Part shown: positions 17,601 to 26,711 of the stretch, piece by piece
How positions within the stretch are numbered: position 1 is the first letter of the stretch
Layout: every line of letters begins with the position of its first letter
Assembly (NCBI GenBank): GCA_012797975.1
Contig: JAAZOD010000029.1
Span: 28,568-92,567 of the forward strand
Source of the DNA: Pelolinea sp.
GTDB taxonomy: Bacteria; Chloroflexota; Anaerolineae; Anaerolineales; Anaerolineaceae
Length of the DNA: 64,000 bases
Direction: 5' to 3'
Notes under the pieces: model-generated
Told to the model about the DNA's origin: nothing
What the model saw: only the letters and a program-made list of their open reading frames with translations
Database searches by the model: none
Translations under genes and position numbers: made by a program

Positions 17601-18693
17601 CTTCTGACCAGCGGCGCCCTGGCATCAAGCGTCCGGTGAATTCATCCACGATGATGATCTCACCATTCTGGATGATATAGTCCTTGTTCTTGGTGAACAA
17701 CAAGCGGGCTTTGAGTGCCTGTTCCAGGTAACCCGTCAGCCGTGCCTGTTCGGGTGTGATATCTTCCGGCCGGTCGGGATCACGCAAGGTCGTGTTCAAG
17801 AGCTCTTCTGCGTGGATTTCGCCCACCTCGGTTAGCGAAACGCTGTGGTCTTTTTCACTGAATTCAAAGTCTTCTTCATTTAATTGACGTACCACACGCG
17901 CCATCTTCTCGTACCAGGCAATATCTTCCGAGGCGGAACCGGAGATGATAAGAGGGGTTCTGGCTTCATCGATGAGGATATTGTCGATTTCATCCACAAT
18001 GGCAAAATGGTGACCGCGTTGCACACGATCCTCGATTCGGCTGACCAGATTATCGCGCAGATAGTCAAAACCGAATTCATTATTGGTGCCGTAGGTGATA
18101 TCGGCCTGATAGGCCTCGCGACGGGGAACCATTCTTAATTGATCATCTTCTTCTTTGCTTGATCTCTTCTCCAGATCGACCAGAAAAGCCATGCGACCAT
18201 TTTCGGTGCGGCTTGCCATTTGCAGAACGCCTACCGTGAGCCCCAGCGCTGCGTAAATGGGAGCCATCCAGCGCGCATCACGCCGGGCAAGGTAGTCGTT
18301 GACCGTGACCAGATGAACACCTTTTCCGTCCAGGGCGTTCAAGTAAAGCGGCAATGTGGCGACCAGGGTTTTTCCTTCACCGGTGCGCATCTCTGCGATG
18401 TTGCCCTGGTGCATAATGGTGCCGCCGATGAGTTGAACGTCATAGTGGCGCAGTCCAAGCGTGCGTTTGCTGGCTTCACGTACTGCCGCGAACGCTTCAG
18501 GCAGAATGTCGGAGAGGTTTTTTCCATCCTTCAACTGTTGTTTGAAAAAAACTGTTTTTTGAGCCAGCTCTTCAGCCGAAAATTTCTCATAGACTTTTTC
18601 CAGTTCATTGATCTCGGAAAGAAGAGGAACAAGCTTTTTGAAATCTTTTATCGAAGATGTTTTATCGATTGATTTGAAATTCTTTTTTGCCAT
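14677..18693 (-). CDS. secA: Protein translocase subunit SecA (enlarged form)
   Basis: The ATPase motor of the Sec pathway. Walker A lies in MRTGEGKT (residues 102-109), and the DEAD-like box reads DEID (234-237) in [40 protein letters not shown], the second helicase domain with [13 protein letters not shown], and [20 protein letters not shown] are also intact. At 1338 residues it is about 400 longer than E. coli SecA. Extra sequence lies inside the second nucleotide-binding domain (about residues 460-640) and, mostly, inside the helical scaffold (about 860-1210). The C-terminus is Lys/Arg-rich (EKKKHRRRR) and lacks the Cys/His zinc site for SecB. ATG 18693 follows AGGG, with TATAAT further upstream (18720-18715). 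Confidence 0.96.
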   Translation of the reverse strand: [1338 protein letters not shown]

Positions 18694-18740
18694 TGTTTTC
18701 CCTTTGCGACAGCGATTATAGCATGTATGGCAGTATTAAA

Positions 18741-18773
18741 AAAACAATGGGCCGATAACCGACCCATTGTTTT
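18741..18773 (-). terminator. Rho-independent terminator of lpdA
   Basis: Arms AAAACAATGGG (18741-18751) and CCCATTGTTTT (18763-18773). Read on the minus strand the stem ends in TTTTTTTA, a good T-run, 30 bases after the lpdA stop. Confidence 0.88.
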
Positions 18774-18802
18774 CAAAACAAAATGTTAAAAAGATCGTTG
18801 AA

Positions 18803-20200
18803 CTAGATATGAATGGCATGCCCAAGGGCATCTTCCGCCGCTTCCATGATGGCTTCGCTGAGGGTGGGATGGGTATGGATATTGGATGCAAGCTCTTCAA
18901 CGGTCAGTTCCGATTGCTGCGCCAGACTTAATTCAGGCAACAATTCTGAAACCTCCGGGCCAATCATGTGAGCGCCCAGGATCTCCCCGTACTTTGCATC
19001 CACGATCACTTTCACAAAACCTGTGCTTTCGCCAAGGCCAAGCGCTTTTCCATTGGCCTGAAAAGGAAATTTCCCTTTTTTGATCTGCTTGCCTGCTTCC
19101 AGTGCTTCCTTTTCAGACAAGCCGAAAGAAGCAACCTGCGGGTAGCTGTAGGTTGCGCTGGGGATCATGGTGAAATCAATGGGTTTTCTCTTGATGCCCT
19201 TGATCGTTTCGGCACAATGAATGCCCATGGCAGAAGCTGCGTGCGCCAATAGCAATTTACCGGTGACATCACCGATCGCCCAGATTCCCGGAACATTGGT
19301 GGCCATATTGGCATCCGTATTAATAAAGCCGCGCTTATCCAGCGTAACCCCCACTCCCTCCAAGCCGAGATTTTCGGTGTTGGCCTTAAAACCGATAGCT
19401 ACCAGGGTTTGTTCCGCTTCGAGAACTTTCTTTTCTGCCCCGGCAGTCACGGTCACCGCCACACCTTTGGCGGTGTGTTCGATGGCTTCAACACGATGAC
19501 CGGTGTAAATTTCAATCCCGCGCTTTTGGAATGCTTTCTGTAATTCTTTGCTTAATTCTTCGTCTTCGAGCGGTAAAACATTCGGCAGCATTTCAACAAT
19601 GCTGACTTTGGTTCCGAAAGAACTCCAAATAGTGGCAAATTCAGCGCCGATCGCTCCGGCGCCGATGATGATGGCTGAAGCGGGTAATTTCTCCTGCAAA
19701 ATGGCGTCCTCATAGGTCAACACTTTTTTCCCATCATGATTCCACCCTGAAGCCATGAAAGGATGCGCGCCTGTGGCAAGGATGACATTGGCTGTTTTCA
19801 AATCCTCTTTCTTGCCATCATTAAGAGAAACCGAAACAAGGTCTTTGGATTTCAGGAAGGCCGCGCCTTCATAGACATCGACCTTGTTTTTCTTCATTAA
19901 AAAGCTGACGCCACGGGTCAGGCGATCTGAAACCTGTCGGCTGCGTTTTACAGCGATGCTGTAATCGATGGTTATGTTCTCACCGCTGATCCCATATTCT
20001 TTTGCATCTTCGCGCAGGGTGCGGGCAATTTCCGCGTTTTTCAATAGCGCTTTGGAAGGGATGCAACCCACATTCAAACAAACTCCACCCAACCATCGTT
20101 TCTCCACGATGGCGGTTTTCAGACCAAGTTGTGCAGCTCGTATGGCAGCCACATATCCACCAGGGCCGGCACCGATAACAACAACATCGTATTCTTTCAT
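18803..20200 (-). CDS. lpdA: Dihydrolipoamide dehydrogenase
   Basis: The E3 flavoprotein that reoxidises dihydrolipoyl groups with NAD. The FAD motif VVIGAGPGGYVAAIRAAQLG is at the N-terminus. The redox disulfide is GGVCLNVGCIPSK (Cys41 and Cys46). The NAD motif IIIGAGAIGAEFATIWSSFG and the C-terminal HTHPTLSEA with the catalytic His are present. Length 465, as usual. No E1 or E2 genes lie beside it, so it may serve a 2-oxoacid complex or the glycine-cleavage system encoded elsewhere. A stem-loop terminator follows. Confidence 0.93.
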   Translation of the reverse strand: MKEYDVVVIGAGPGGYVAAIRAAQLGLKTAIVEKRWLGGVCLNVGCIPSKALLKNAEIARTLREDAKEYGISGENITIDYSIAVKRSRQVSDRLTRGVSFLMKKNKVDVYEGAAFLKSKDLVSVSLNDGKKEDLKTANVILATGAHPFMASGWNHDGKKVLTYEDAILQEKLPASAIIIGAGAIGAEFATIWSSFGTKVSIVEMLPNVLPLEDEELSKELQKAFQKRGIEIYTGHRVEAIEHTAKGVAVTVTAGAEKKVLEAEQTLVAIGFKANTENLGLEGVGVTLDKRGFINTDANMATNVPGIWAIGDVTGKLLLAHAASAMGIHCAETIKGIKRKPIDFTMIPSATYSYPQVASFGLSEKEALEAGKQIKKGKFPFQANGKALGLGESTGFVKVIVDAKYGEILGAHMIGPEVSELLPELSLAQQSELTVEELASNIHTHPTLSEAIMEAAEDALGHAIHI

Positions 20201-20307
20201 ATTATGTGCTCTCCATCTTCAAACAATGCTCTAATCATTCCCATTTTCCTTAGCGATTATACTGTCTTTCACCCAGCTAAACGCTGAAATTATGTGACTT
20301 CTTGAGG

Positions 20308-20336
20308 TTGACGGAAAATACGGGAAGGTTTACGAT
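20308..20336 (+). promoter_or_regulatory. Promoter of the V-type ATPase operon
   Basis: TTGACG (20308-20313), a 17-base spacer and TACGAT (20331-20336) precede the first gene by about 30 bases. A second AT-rich -10-like TATAAT lies at 20361-20366, only seven bases before ATG 20373. Confidence 0.5.
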
Positions 20337-20372
20337 AGCGAGTCAATTTTGGGTGAGGTTTATAATCAAAAT

Positions 20373-20768
20373 ATGAAGAAAGACGCGGCCAGTGTGAATA
20401 AAACCCAGGCAGATCCGGCAGTGCTGCTCGAAAAGATAATGCAGGCAGAGGTGAAGTCTGCAGAGCAAATTTCTGGCATTAAAAAGGAAGCGGATCGCAG
20501 GATTGCGGCAGTTCAAGTTGAAGCTGCAAATTCCAGGAAAGATGCCTATGCCAGCGGACGAAGGGCAAGGGCCCGCCTGATTGAAAATGGCATTGCCAAA
20601 GCGAATGAAGCGGCGGCGGAGAAGTTGCAATTCTCTGAATCAGAATCTGTGAAAATCGTGGAAAAAGGGAAACGATTTGTGTCCGAAGCAGTAGCCATCA
20701 GTCTTGATTTTGTACTTGGGAAACGCCTGAAGGAGAACCCCCATGATTCGGAAAATGGCAAGAATTGA
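20373..20768 (+). CDS. V-type ATPase subunit G/H-like stalk protein
   Basis: A 131-residue, strongly charged, mostly helical protein: AEVKSAEQISGIKKEADRRI and ANSRKDAYASGRRARARLIE are typical of the coiled-coil peripheral stalk subunit (AhaH/VatG) of archaeal-type ATPases. This subunit pairs with E to hold the stator. It is the first gene of the ATPase operon, and its end overlaps the subunit I gene by 26 bases. No SD is seen before ATG 20373, which lies seven bases behind a TATAAT. Confidence 0.7.
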   Translation: MKKDAASVNKTQADPAVLLEKIMQAEVKSAEQISGIKKEADRRIAAVQVEAANSRKDAYASGRRARARLIENGIAKANEAAAEKLQFSESESVKIVEKGKRFVSEAVAISLDFVLGKRLKENPHDSENGKN

Positions 20769-22650
20769 AATCATCGGATTAAAAAAAGATCTCTCGCAGA
20801 CCATTCACCATTTGCACGATCTGGGAATCATGCAGATTGAAGACATCCGCTCTCTTTCCAACGTTCTTATTCAACCACTCAACCCAACCTACGAAATGGT
20901 GCAGAAACGGGAAAGAATCGAATTGATCAATGCCCGGATCAACGGCTTGGTCGATCTTTTTAAAAAATACTTCGCCGGCTCGCTGAAAAACCTGGAAGAT
21001 TCTTCTTCGCTGGAAGAGATTGGTGCAAGAGTGGAGCAGGTGACCACAACCGTCCAGCAATTTACGCAAAATCGCACAAACCTGGAAGATGATCTGGTCT
21101 CCCTTTCAAAGTACCAGAATATGTTGACATTAATGGTGCCGCTGCTTCCAGAATCAGCCCAAAAACCCGGCAATGCCACCATTGGTGCCCTGCTGCATGC
21201 CACCCAAACCCATTCCATGAATTTGTTGATCAACCAATTGCGCAGTATGACCCATGCCAAATTGGAAGTGGCGATTGTCAAGGTAAATGAATCGACCAAT
21301 GCCTTGATCGGGGTTTTGCCGCGCGAATATGTGGTTGCGGTGGAGGAACTTTTAGCGAAAGAAAAAATTACACAGTTCGTGCTGCCTGAAGAATACTCGT
21401 TCTTGAAACCTCCAGAAGCCCAGGCATTGATCGAAAAAAAGATCGAAGAGGATCATAAGGAATTGGATATTCTGGAGGATCATCTTCGCGAGCTGGCCAG
21501 TACCTGGGGGCCCTACCTGCATAGCTGGCAGATCGTATGTTTGAATATGTTGGATGAATATGAGATCTATGCACGCATCGGGGAAACCGAATACACTTTC
21601 ACCGTCTACGGATGGTTACCTCTGGATGAGTTGCCAAAGCTTAAAGATTCTTTGCATGAAAAAGTCGGAAAAGATTTGGTTATCAACCAATTGGAAATTC
21701 CTGAGGAATTGAGTCAAAAGATACCGGTTGCTCTGGATAACCCGAAGGGCATTCAATCTTTTGAGAATCTGGTGAAGATGCGCGCGGTTCCTGCCTATTC
21801 TGATATTGACCCCAGCCGATTAATGGCTGTTTTTATGCCCATTTTCTTCGGGATGATGGTGGGTGATGTGGCATATGGATTGATCCTGCTTTTGCTATCT
21901 CTCTTTTTATCAAGAAAGATCAAGGGAGGGATTTTTGCCGACCTGATTCAAACCATCAAAATTGGATCCATCTGGTCAATCGTTTTTGGATTCCTGTTCG
22001 GCGAATTTATGGGCACTCTGGGGGGAAAGATCGGCTTGAAACCTATCTTGCTGGATCGCACCGCTCCAAACAGCACCATGACATTGCTGTATATGACCAT
22101 TGGCGTTGGTGTTGTTCATATTTTGCTCGGTTTGATCTTGGGCATTGCAAATGCCATAAAACATAAGAGCAAAAAGCATTTATTTGAAAAAGGCGGCATG
22201 TTCCTTGGGCTGATCGGTTTGCTGATTGTGGTAGCCACCCTCTTAAAGGTTGTTCCCTCAGCAAGCAAGTGGGCGGGCTATTCCCTGTTAGGAGCAGGGG
22301 TCATTTTATTGGGAATATCCTACGGGAAGACCGGCGTTATCCTGAGCCCCATTGAATTCATCGGGTTGCTGGGAAATATCCTTTCGTATTTGCGTATCGC
22401 TGCCCTTGGTTTGGCTTCTGTGTTTTTAGCGAAAGTGGCAAATGATATGGTTGGCATGATCGGAAATGCGGTCGCGGGAATTCTGGTGGCGGTCTTGATC
22501 CATTCTCTTAATATTATTATGGCTGCCTTCAGTCCAACCATCCAGAGTTTACGTCTGCAATATGTGGAATTTTTCAGACGTTTTTATGAAGGCGGAAAAA
22601 ACGAATTCTGCCCCTTTAAAAAACGTGTTTTGACTCAAACCAATGGATAA
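20743..22650 (+). CDS. V-type ATPase subunit I (a-subunit)
   Basis: The membrane stator subunit that forms the ion half-channels. The N-terminal 330 residues are soluble and partly coiled-coil (ARIEIIGLKKDLSQTIHHL). The C-terminal half has about seven to eight hydrophobic helices, including the conserved FGMMVGDVAYGLILLLLSLF, GFLFGEFMG, and IGLLGNILSYLRIAALGLAS with the essential Arg that contacts the rotor. The end is typical of the family. The start ATG 20743 has AAGGAG upstream. Confidence 0.93.
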   Translation: MIRKMARIEIIGLKKDLSQTIHHLHDLGIMQIEDIRSLSNVLIQPLNPTYEMVQKRERIELINARINGLVDLFKKYFAGSLKNLEDSSSLEEIGARVEQVTTTVQQFTQNRTNLEDDLVSLSKYQNMLTLMVPLLPESAQKPGNATIGALLHATQTHSMNLLINQLRSMTHAKLEVAIVKVNESTNALIGVLPREYVVAVEELLAKEKITQFVLPEEYSFLKPPEAQALIEKKIEEDHKELDILEDHLRELASTWGPYLHSWQIVCLNMLDEYEIYARIGETEYTFTVYGWLPLDELPKLKDSLHEKVGKDLVINQLEIPEELSQKIPVALDNPKGIQSFENLVKMRAVPAYSDIDPSRLMAVFMPIFFGMMVGDVAYGLILLLLSLFLSRKIKGGIFADLIQTIKIGSIWSIVFGFLFGEFMGTLGGKIGLKPILLDRTAPNSTMTLLYMTIGVGVVHILLGLILGIANAIKHKSKKHLFEKGGMFLGLIGLLIVVATLLKVVPSASKWAGYSLLGAGVILLGISYGKTGVILSPIEFIGLLGNILSYLRIAALGLASVFLAKVANDMVGMIGNAVAGILVAVLIHSLNIIMAAFSPTIQSLRLQYVEFFRRFYEGGKNEFCPFKKRVLTQTNG

Positions 22651-22668
22651 AAGATAAAAGGAGATCAA

Positions 22669-22881
22669 ATGGAAAAAGGAATTATTGCTTTAGCTGCTGC
22701 ATTGGCCATTGGACTTACCGCATTGGCAACTGGAATGGCTCAACGCGCGATCGGTTCTGCCGGTGTTGGCGCTGTGGCAGAAAAACCGGAACTGCTGGGA
22801 TCAATCATCATTCTGGTTGCAATTCCCGAAACCATGGTCATTCTTGGTTTCGCAGTCGCAGCCATTATCCTGATGGGGTAA
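22669..22881 (+). CDS. V-type ATPase subunit K (rotor ring)
   Basis: A 70-residue hairpin of two membrane helices. The ion-binding Glu is E54 in the second helix (AIPETMVILGF), with Q25 in the first helix at a place that could also ligate sodium. The connecting loop AVAEKPELLG is the usual turn. The two-helix size is like the F-type c subunit and Thermus V-type ring, not the four-helix sodium type of Enterococcus. GGAG precedes the ATG. Confidence 0.93.
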   Translation: MEKGIIALAAALAIGLTALATGMAQRAIGSAGVGAVAEKPELLGSIIILVAIPETMVILGFAVAAIILMG

Positions 22882-22896
22882 ATGGAGAAAGTTTTC

Positions 22897-23511
22897 ATGG
22901 AAATCGACGCCATTCTGGATGGTATTCGCTCTATTACCGAAAACCAGATCGCTGAAATTAAACAGCAAACCGATCAAAAGGTTCAGGAGATCCTGTCTCA
23001 AGCAAAGAAAGAAACGGATGCAATCCGTAAAAATCTTGAGAAGGAAGGGCATGTCCGCTTGAATCGGGAGGTTGCCATTATTCAACAGCAGGCAGAGATG
23101 CAGTATTTGCAGAATGTCTCCGATGGGCGGCAGAAACTGATCCAGGAATCACTTGAACAGGTTGAAAGCGTCTTAAAAACAATTCGCATACAGAAAAACT
23201 ATGGTGATCTTTTAATCCATCTGGCGAAAGAAGCCATTGAAGATTTGCTGCCGTCTCTGGGTACTGCACAGGAAATTGTTCTTTACGCTGACCCCCGGGA
23301 TAGGGAACTGTTACAGGGGTTGAAAGTGGATGGACAAACCAAACTTCGCATTGAATATGACCTGGATTGCTGGGGCGGGTGCAATGTTTCCAGTTTCGAT
23401 GGCAAAGTGGTCGTTTACAACACGCTCAATGATCGTTTTCAAAAGGCCACCCCGATATTGCAGCAATGGCTGTCGCTCTATTTCAGCGAAAAAACAACTC
23501 GGGTGAAATGA
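22897..23511 (+). CDS. V-type ATPase subunit E
   Basis: A peripheral stalk subunit. The N-terminal half is a long charged helix (ITENQIAEIKQQTDQKVQEI), and the C-terminal half is a mixed alpha/beta domain ending near WLSLYFSEKTTRVK. The start is set at ATG 22897, which has GGAG nine bases upstream; ATG 22882, directly behind the subunit K stop, is the alternative but has a poor SD. The sequence is divergent, and the assignment rests on gene order and on the predicted coiled-coil. Confidence 0.8.
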   Translation: MEIDAILDGIRSITENQIAEIKQQTDQKVQEILSQAKKETDAIRKNLEKEGHVRLNREVAIIQQQAEMQYLQNVSDGRQKLIQESLEQVESVLKTIRIQKNYGDLLIHLAKEAIEDLLPSLGTAQEIVLYADPRDRELLQGLKVDGQTKLRIEYDLDCWGGCNVSSFDGKVVVYNTLNDRFQKATPILQQWLSLYFSEKTTRVK

Positions 23512-24572
23512 TGTCGACTTTTGATTATGGGAATACACGGCTGCGCGCGCGTTTTCCCCAATTACTAATGAAAGAAATGCTTGAAGAGATGACCCGTGCA
23601 GAAAACCTGGATGGATTTCTTTCGTTATTAATTAAAAGTTCCTATAAGGCATCCATAGAAAAGGCACTCACGTACTCGGGGGGAATCCAGGCGGTTCATG
23701 CAATTGTGGAATTAGAAGTGGAGAAACTTTATAAAGACTATCGTACTTTTTATACTGATTCCACCTGGGACCAAATCGAACTGCTCTTTGCATACAATGA
23801 TCTGAAGAATCTTCATACGATTGTAAGGGGAATTTTGGGAGGTGTATCGTATCGAGAGATTCAAGAATTGCTTGATCGTTCAGGGACGATCGCGATACGA
23901 ACCCTTCAGGAGCTGGCCCGCTGCAAGAATGTGAATGAACTGGTCATGAAAATGACCGCTTTCCACCTGCCGTTTGCAGATGCTTTGCTGAAGAACCAAA
24001 CTGCGCTGTTTTCCATGCAAGGTGTGCAGATCGAGCTGCTGCTTGAAAAAGAGTTCTATGAAAATTATCTCCGATCCAAGAAAAACATTCTCCATCGCAG
24101 TAAATTGCTCAAAGAATATTTTGACATGAACGCAGATCGTGAAAATATCATTTGCGTGCTGCGCATGATTCACTATCGTGACATGATCATCCACAACGAG
24201 TTGAATATGAAAGACTGTATTTTGAATGCCGGAACGGTCAGCCAAAATATGCTTTTTTCTGCGGCGAATGAGCCCGATATTGTGCGGGCCATCCATCACT
24301 TTGAGGGCTCTCGTTATTTTCCCAGTTTGCAGGAAGGTTTTCGTGCATATCAAAAAACAGGATTGCTGGCGGAATTCGAAGAGCGTCTGCGAAAGCTGCT
24401 CTTGGAATGGGAATCACGATATGCCTTTCGCGATCCAATTGATATTGGGGTCCCCATCAGCTATCTGGTTCGGAAGCAAAACGAAATGCAAAATCTATGG
24501 TGGATTGCTAAGGGAATACAGCTGGGGTTCGATTCGGTGGATATCATTGAACATCTGGAGATTTTGCAATGA
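23508..24572 (+). CDS. V-type ATPase subunit C
   Basis: The soluble socket protein (archaeal AhaC, yeast subunit d) between the central stalk and the rotor ring. It begins DYGNTRLRARFPQLL, the family start, and contains several helical repeats such as FAYNDLKNLHTIVRGIL and the C-terminal ISYLVRKQNEMQNLWWIAKG with the conserved REXXN-like region. ATG 23508 overlaps the subunit E stop as ATGA. 354 residues is usual for the family. Confidence 0.88.
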   Translation: MMSTFDYGNTRLRARFPQLLMKEMLEEMTRAENLDGFLSLLIKSSYKASIEKALTYSGGIQAVHAIVELEVEKLYKDYRTFYTDSTWDQIELLFAYNDLKNLHTIVRGILGGVSYREIQELLDRSGTIAIRTLQELARCKNVNELVMKMTAFHLPFADALLKNQTALFSMQGVQIELLLEKEFYENYLRSKKNILHRSKLLKEYFDMNADRENIICVLRMIHYRDMIIHNELNMKDCILNAGTVSQNMLFSAANEPDIVRAIHHFEGSRYFPSLQEGFRAYQKTGLLAEFEERLRKLLLEWESRYAFRDPIDIGVPISYLVRKQNEMQNLWWIAKGIQLGFDSVDIIEHLEILQ

Positions 24573-24916
24573 ATAAGCTGGCTGTGATCACGATCCCCAG
24601 TATGGCGAACGGATATCGTCTGGCCGGGTTGGAAGCATACGGTATAACGAATGCTGGTGAACTGGCCGCCTTATTGAAAACTTTCATTGAAAAAAACGAG
24701 CCGATGTTGCTGGCTATCAACGACGACCTGTTCGTACTTTTAGATCAAAAAACACTGAATTCTCTCTATGCTTGCAAGAATCTCGCTCTGGTAACCATTC
24801 CGGGAAAAACAGGAAAAATGACCAAAAAGGCTAATCACGAATATCTTGTTAATATGATCCGGCATGCAAGCGGTGCTCAGACCCATTTGGAAGGTGATGG
24901 AAATGGAAGCGATTAA
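24569..24916 (+). CDS. V-type ATPase subunit F
   Basis: A small central-stalk subunit of 115 residues. The family pattern is present in weak form: KLAVITIPSMANGYRLAGLE, then LLAINDDLFVLLD and a C-terminal helix. ATG 24569 overlaps the subunit C stop (ATGA) with GGAG eight bases before. Recognition relies on gene position together with the N-terminal beta-strand and ADYGIT-like block. Confidence 0.85.
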   Translation: MNKLAVITIPSMANGYRLAGLEAYGITNAGELAALLKTFIEKNEPMLLAINDDLFVLLDQKTLNSLYACKNLALVTIPGKTGKMTKKANHEYLVNMIRHASGAQTHLEGDGNGSD

Positions 24917-26711
24917 CAAAGAAACAAGCAAAATCAACCGGATTTCGGGTCCGGTCGTGGGTGTGAGCGGATTGGAAGGAATTCGCTTGCATGATATGGT
25001 GCTGGTGGGAGAAGCAAAGCTGGTTGGCGAAGTGATCCGAATGGCCGGTCAACAGGCCACCGTTCAGGTATATGAGGAAACTTCCGGATTGAAAATTGGG
25101 GAGCCAATTACCGGAACAGGGCATCCATTGATCGCCCATCTGGGTCCGGGATTGATGGGTCAAATATTTGATGGACTACAGCGCCCCCTGAACAAATTGG
25201 CGGATATCGAAGGTGATTTCTTGCAAAAAGGGGTTACCGAAGATTCGCTTCCACAGGATAAAAAATGGAAGTTCACTGCGCTGGTGAAAGAGGGCGATCT
25301 GGTGAAACCCGGAAATTTATTGGGAGAAATTCCGGAGACACAGAGCATTATCCATAAAATCATGGTTCCATTTCCGATGAATGGTAGGGTGGTGGAAGTA
25401 CACGAAGGGGAGCTAACCCTGACCCAATCAGTAGTCGTTCTTGAAGATGAAAGAGGGAAAACCTTCGGCGTGAATATGGAGCATGTATGGCCGGTGCGAA
25501 ATCCGCGCCCGTATAAACGACGTCTTGATCTGGCTGAACCCCTGGTGACCGGCAAAAGAGTGATCGACACTTTTTTTCCCATCCCCAAAGGTGGCTCTGC
25601 CATTATCCCCGGCGGCTTCGGTACAGGAAAAACCGTCATCCAGCAGTCGCTGGCGCGTTGGGCGGATGTGGACGTGGTAGTGTATGTGGGCTGCGGGGAA
25701 CGCGGCAACGAAATGGCCGAAGTGTTGATGCAGCTTCCAGAATTGGAGGATCGTGTAAAAGGCATTCCGCTGATCAACCGGACGGTTTTGATCGCCAACA
25801 CTTCCAATATGCCGGTGGCAGCCCGCGAGGCCAGTATTTATTTAGGGATCACGATCGCGGAATACTACCGCGACATGGGATACGATGTGCTCATGCTGGC
25901 AGATTCCACATCACGTTGGGGTGAGGCGTTGCGGGAAGTATCGGGACGCCTGGAAGAGATCCCGGGCGAAGAGGGTTATCCGGCTTATCTTTCTTCGCGG
26001 CTGGCTGAATTCTATGAACGGGCAGGCCATGTGGATTGCCTTGGGAACGGGGGAGAGAAGCTCTATGCCGGGCACCGCGAAGGCTCTGTTTCTTTGGTAG
26101 GCGCGGTTTCCCCACCCGGCGGCGATTTTTCAGATCCCATCACCCAGAGTTCCATGCGCATTGCAGGGGTTTTCTGGGCGCTGGATTATGAATTGTCGCG
26201 CAAACGGCACTTCCCGGCTATCAATTGGATTAAAAGTTTCTCGTTGATCGACCTTTCACGCTGGTTTGGTGATACAGTCGAAGATGATTTTCCACAATTG
26301 ATCCAAGAGGCGAAAGCATTGCTGGGCAAAGAGAATGAACTGCTCCAGGTGGTACAGTTGATCGGGCAGGACGCTCTTTCGGATATGGAAAGAGAAATCT
26401 TGGCGATCTCAAAATTATTGCGTGAGGATTTTCTGCAGCAGTCTTCCATCCAAGATGTCGATACCTATTGCAGTTTGGAAAAATCCTATTGGATGCTGAA
26501 GGTCATCCTTACCTATCACCAAAGGGCGCAATCTGCTTTGGGGATGGGGATCGACCTTTCCGAAATAACTTCCCAGAGTGTTCTGCAGCGTATTGCCCGT
26601 ATGAAAGAAATACCTTTGGAAAAATCCGCTGCGGAATTGAAGCGATTGGTCGGAAAGATCAACGATGCCTTTGATGGACTTATTTCAAACTGGGAGGCAG
26701 AGAATGCCTGA
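24903..26711 (+). CDS. atpA: V-type ATPase catalytic subunit A
   Basis: The 602-residue catalytic nucleotide-binding subunit. The P-loop is [13 protein letters not shown] at about residue 237. The non-homologous insert typical of A subunits (about 100-190) and the motifs [38 protein letters not shown] and [20 protein letters not shown] are all there. The start is ATG 24903, eight bases behind GGAAGG; the ATG at 24897 is possible but too close to the SD. It overlaps the end of subunit F by 14 bases. Confidence 0.96.
   Translation: MEAINKETSKINRISGPVVGVSGLEGIRLHDMVLVGEAKLVGEVIRMAGQQATVQVYEETSGLKIGEPITGTGHPLIAHLGPGLMGQIFDGLQRPLNKLADIEGDFLQKGVTEDSLPQDKKWKFTALVKEGDLVKPGNLLGEIPETQSIIHKIMVPFPMNGRVVEVHEGELTLTQSVVVLEDERGKTFGVNMEHVWPVRNPRPYKRRLDLAEPLVTGKRVIDTFFPIPKGGSAIIPGGFGTGKTVIQQSLARWADVDVVVYVGCGERGNEMAEVLMQLPELEDRVKGIPLINRTVLIANTSNMPVAAREASIYLGITIAEYYRDMGYDVLMLADSTSRWGEALREVSGRLEEIPGEEGYPAYLSSRLAEFYERAGHVDCLGNGGEKLYAGHREGSVSLVGAVSPPGGDFSDPITQSSMRIAGVFWALDYELSRKRHFPAINWIKSFSLIDLSRWFGDTVEDDFPQLIQEAKALLGKENELLQVVQLIGQDALSDMEREILAISKLLREDFLQQSSIQDVDTYCSLEKSYWMLKVILTYHQRAQSALGMGIDLSEITSQSVLQRIARMKEIPLEKSAAELKRLVGKINDAFDGLISNWEAENA

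Noticed and set aside
20546..20761. Minus-strand ORF antisense to the V-ATPase stalk gene
   Set aside because: Sits opposite a charged coiled-coil gene that is well placed in the operon; no motif.
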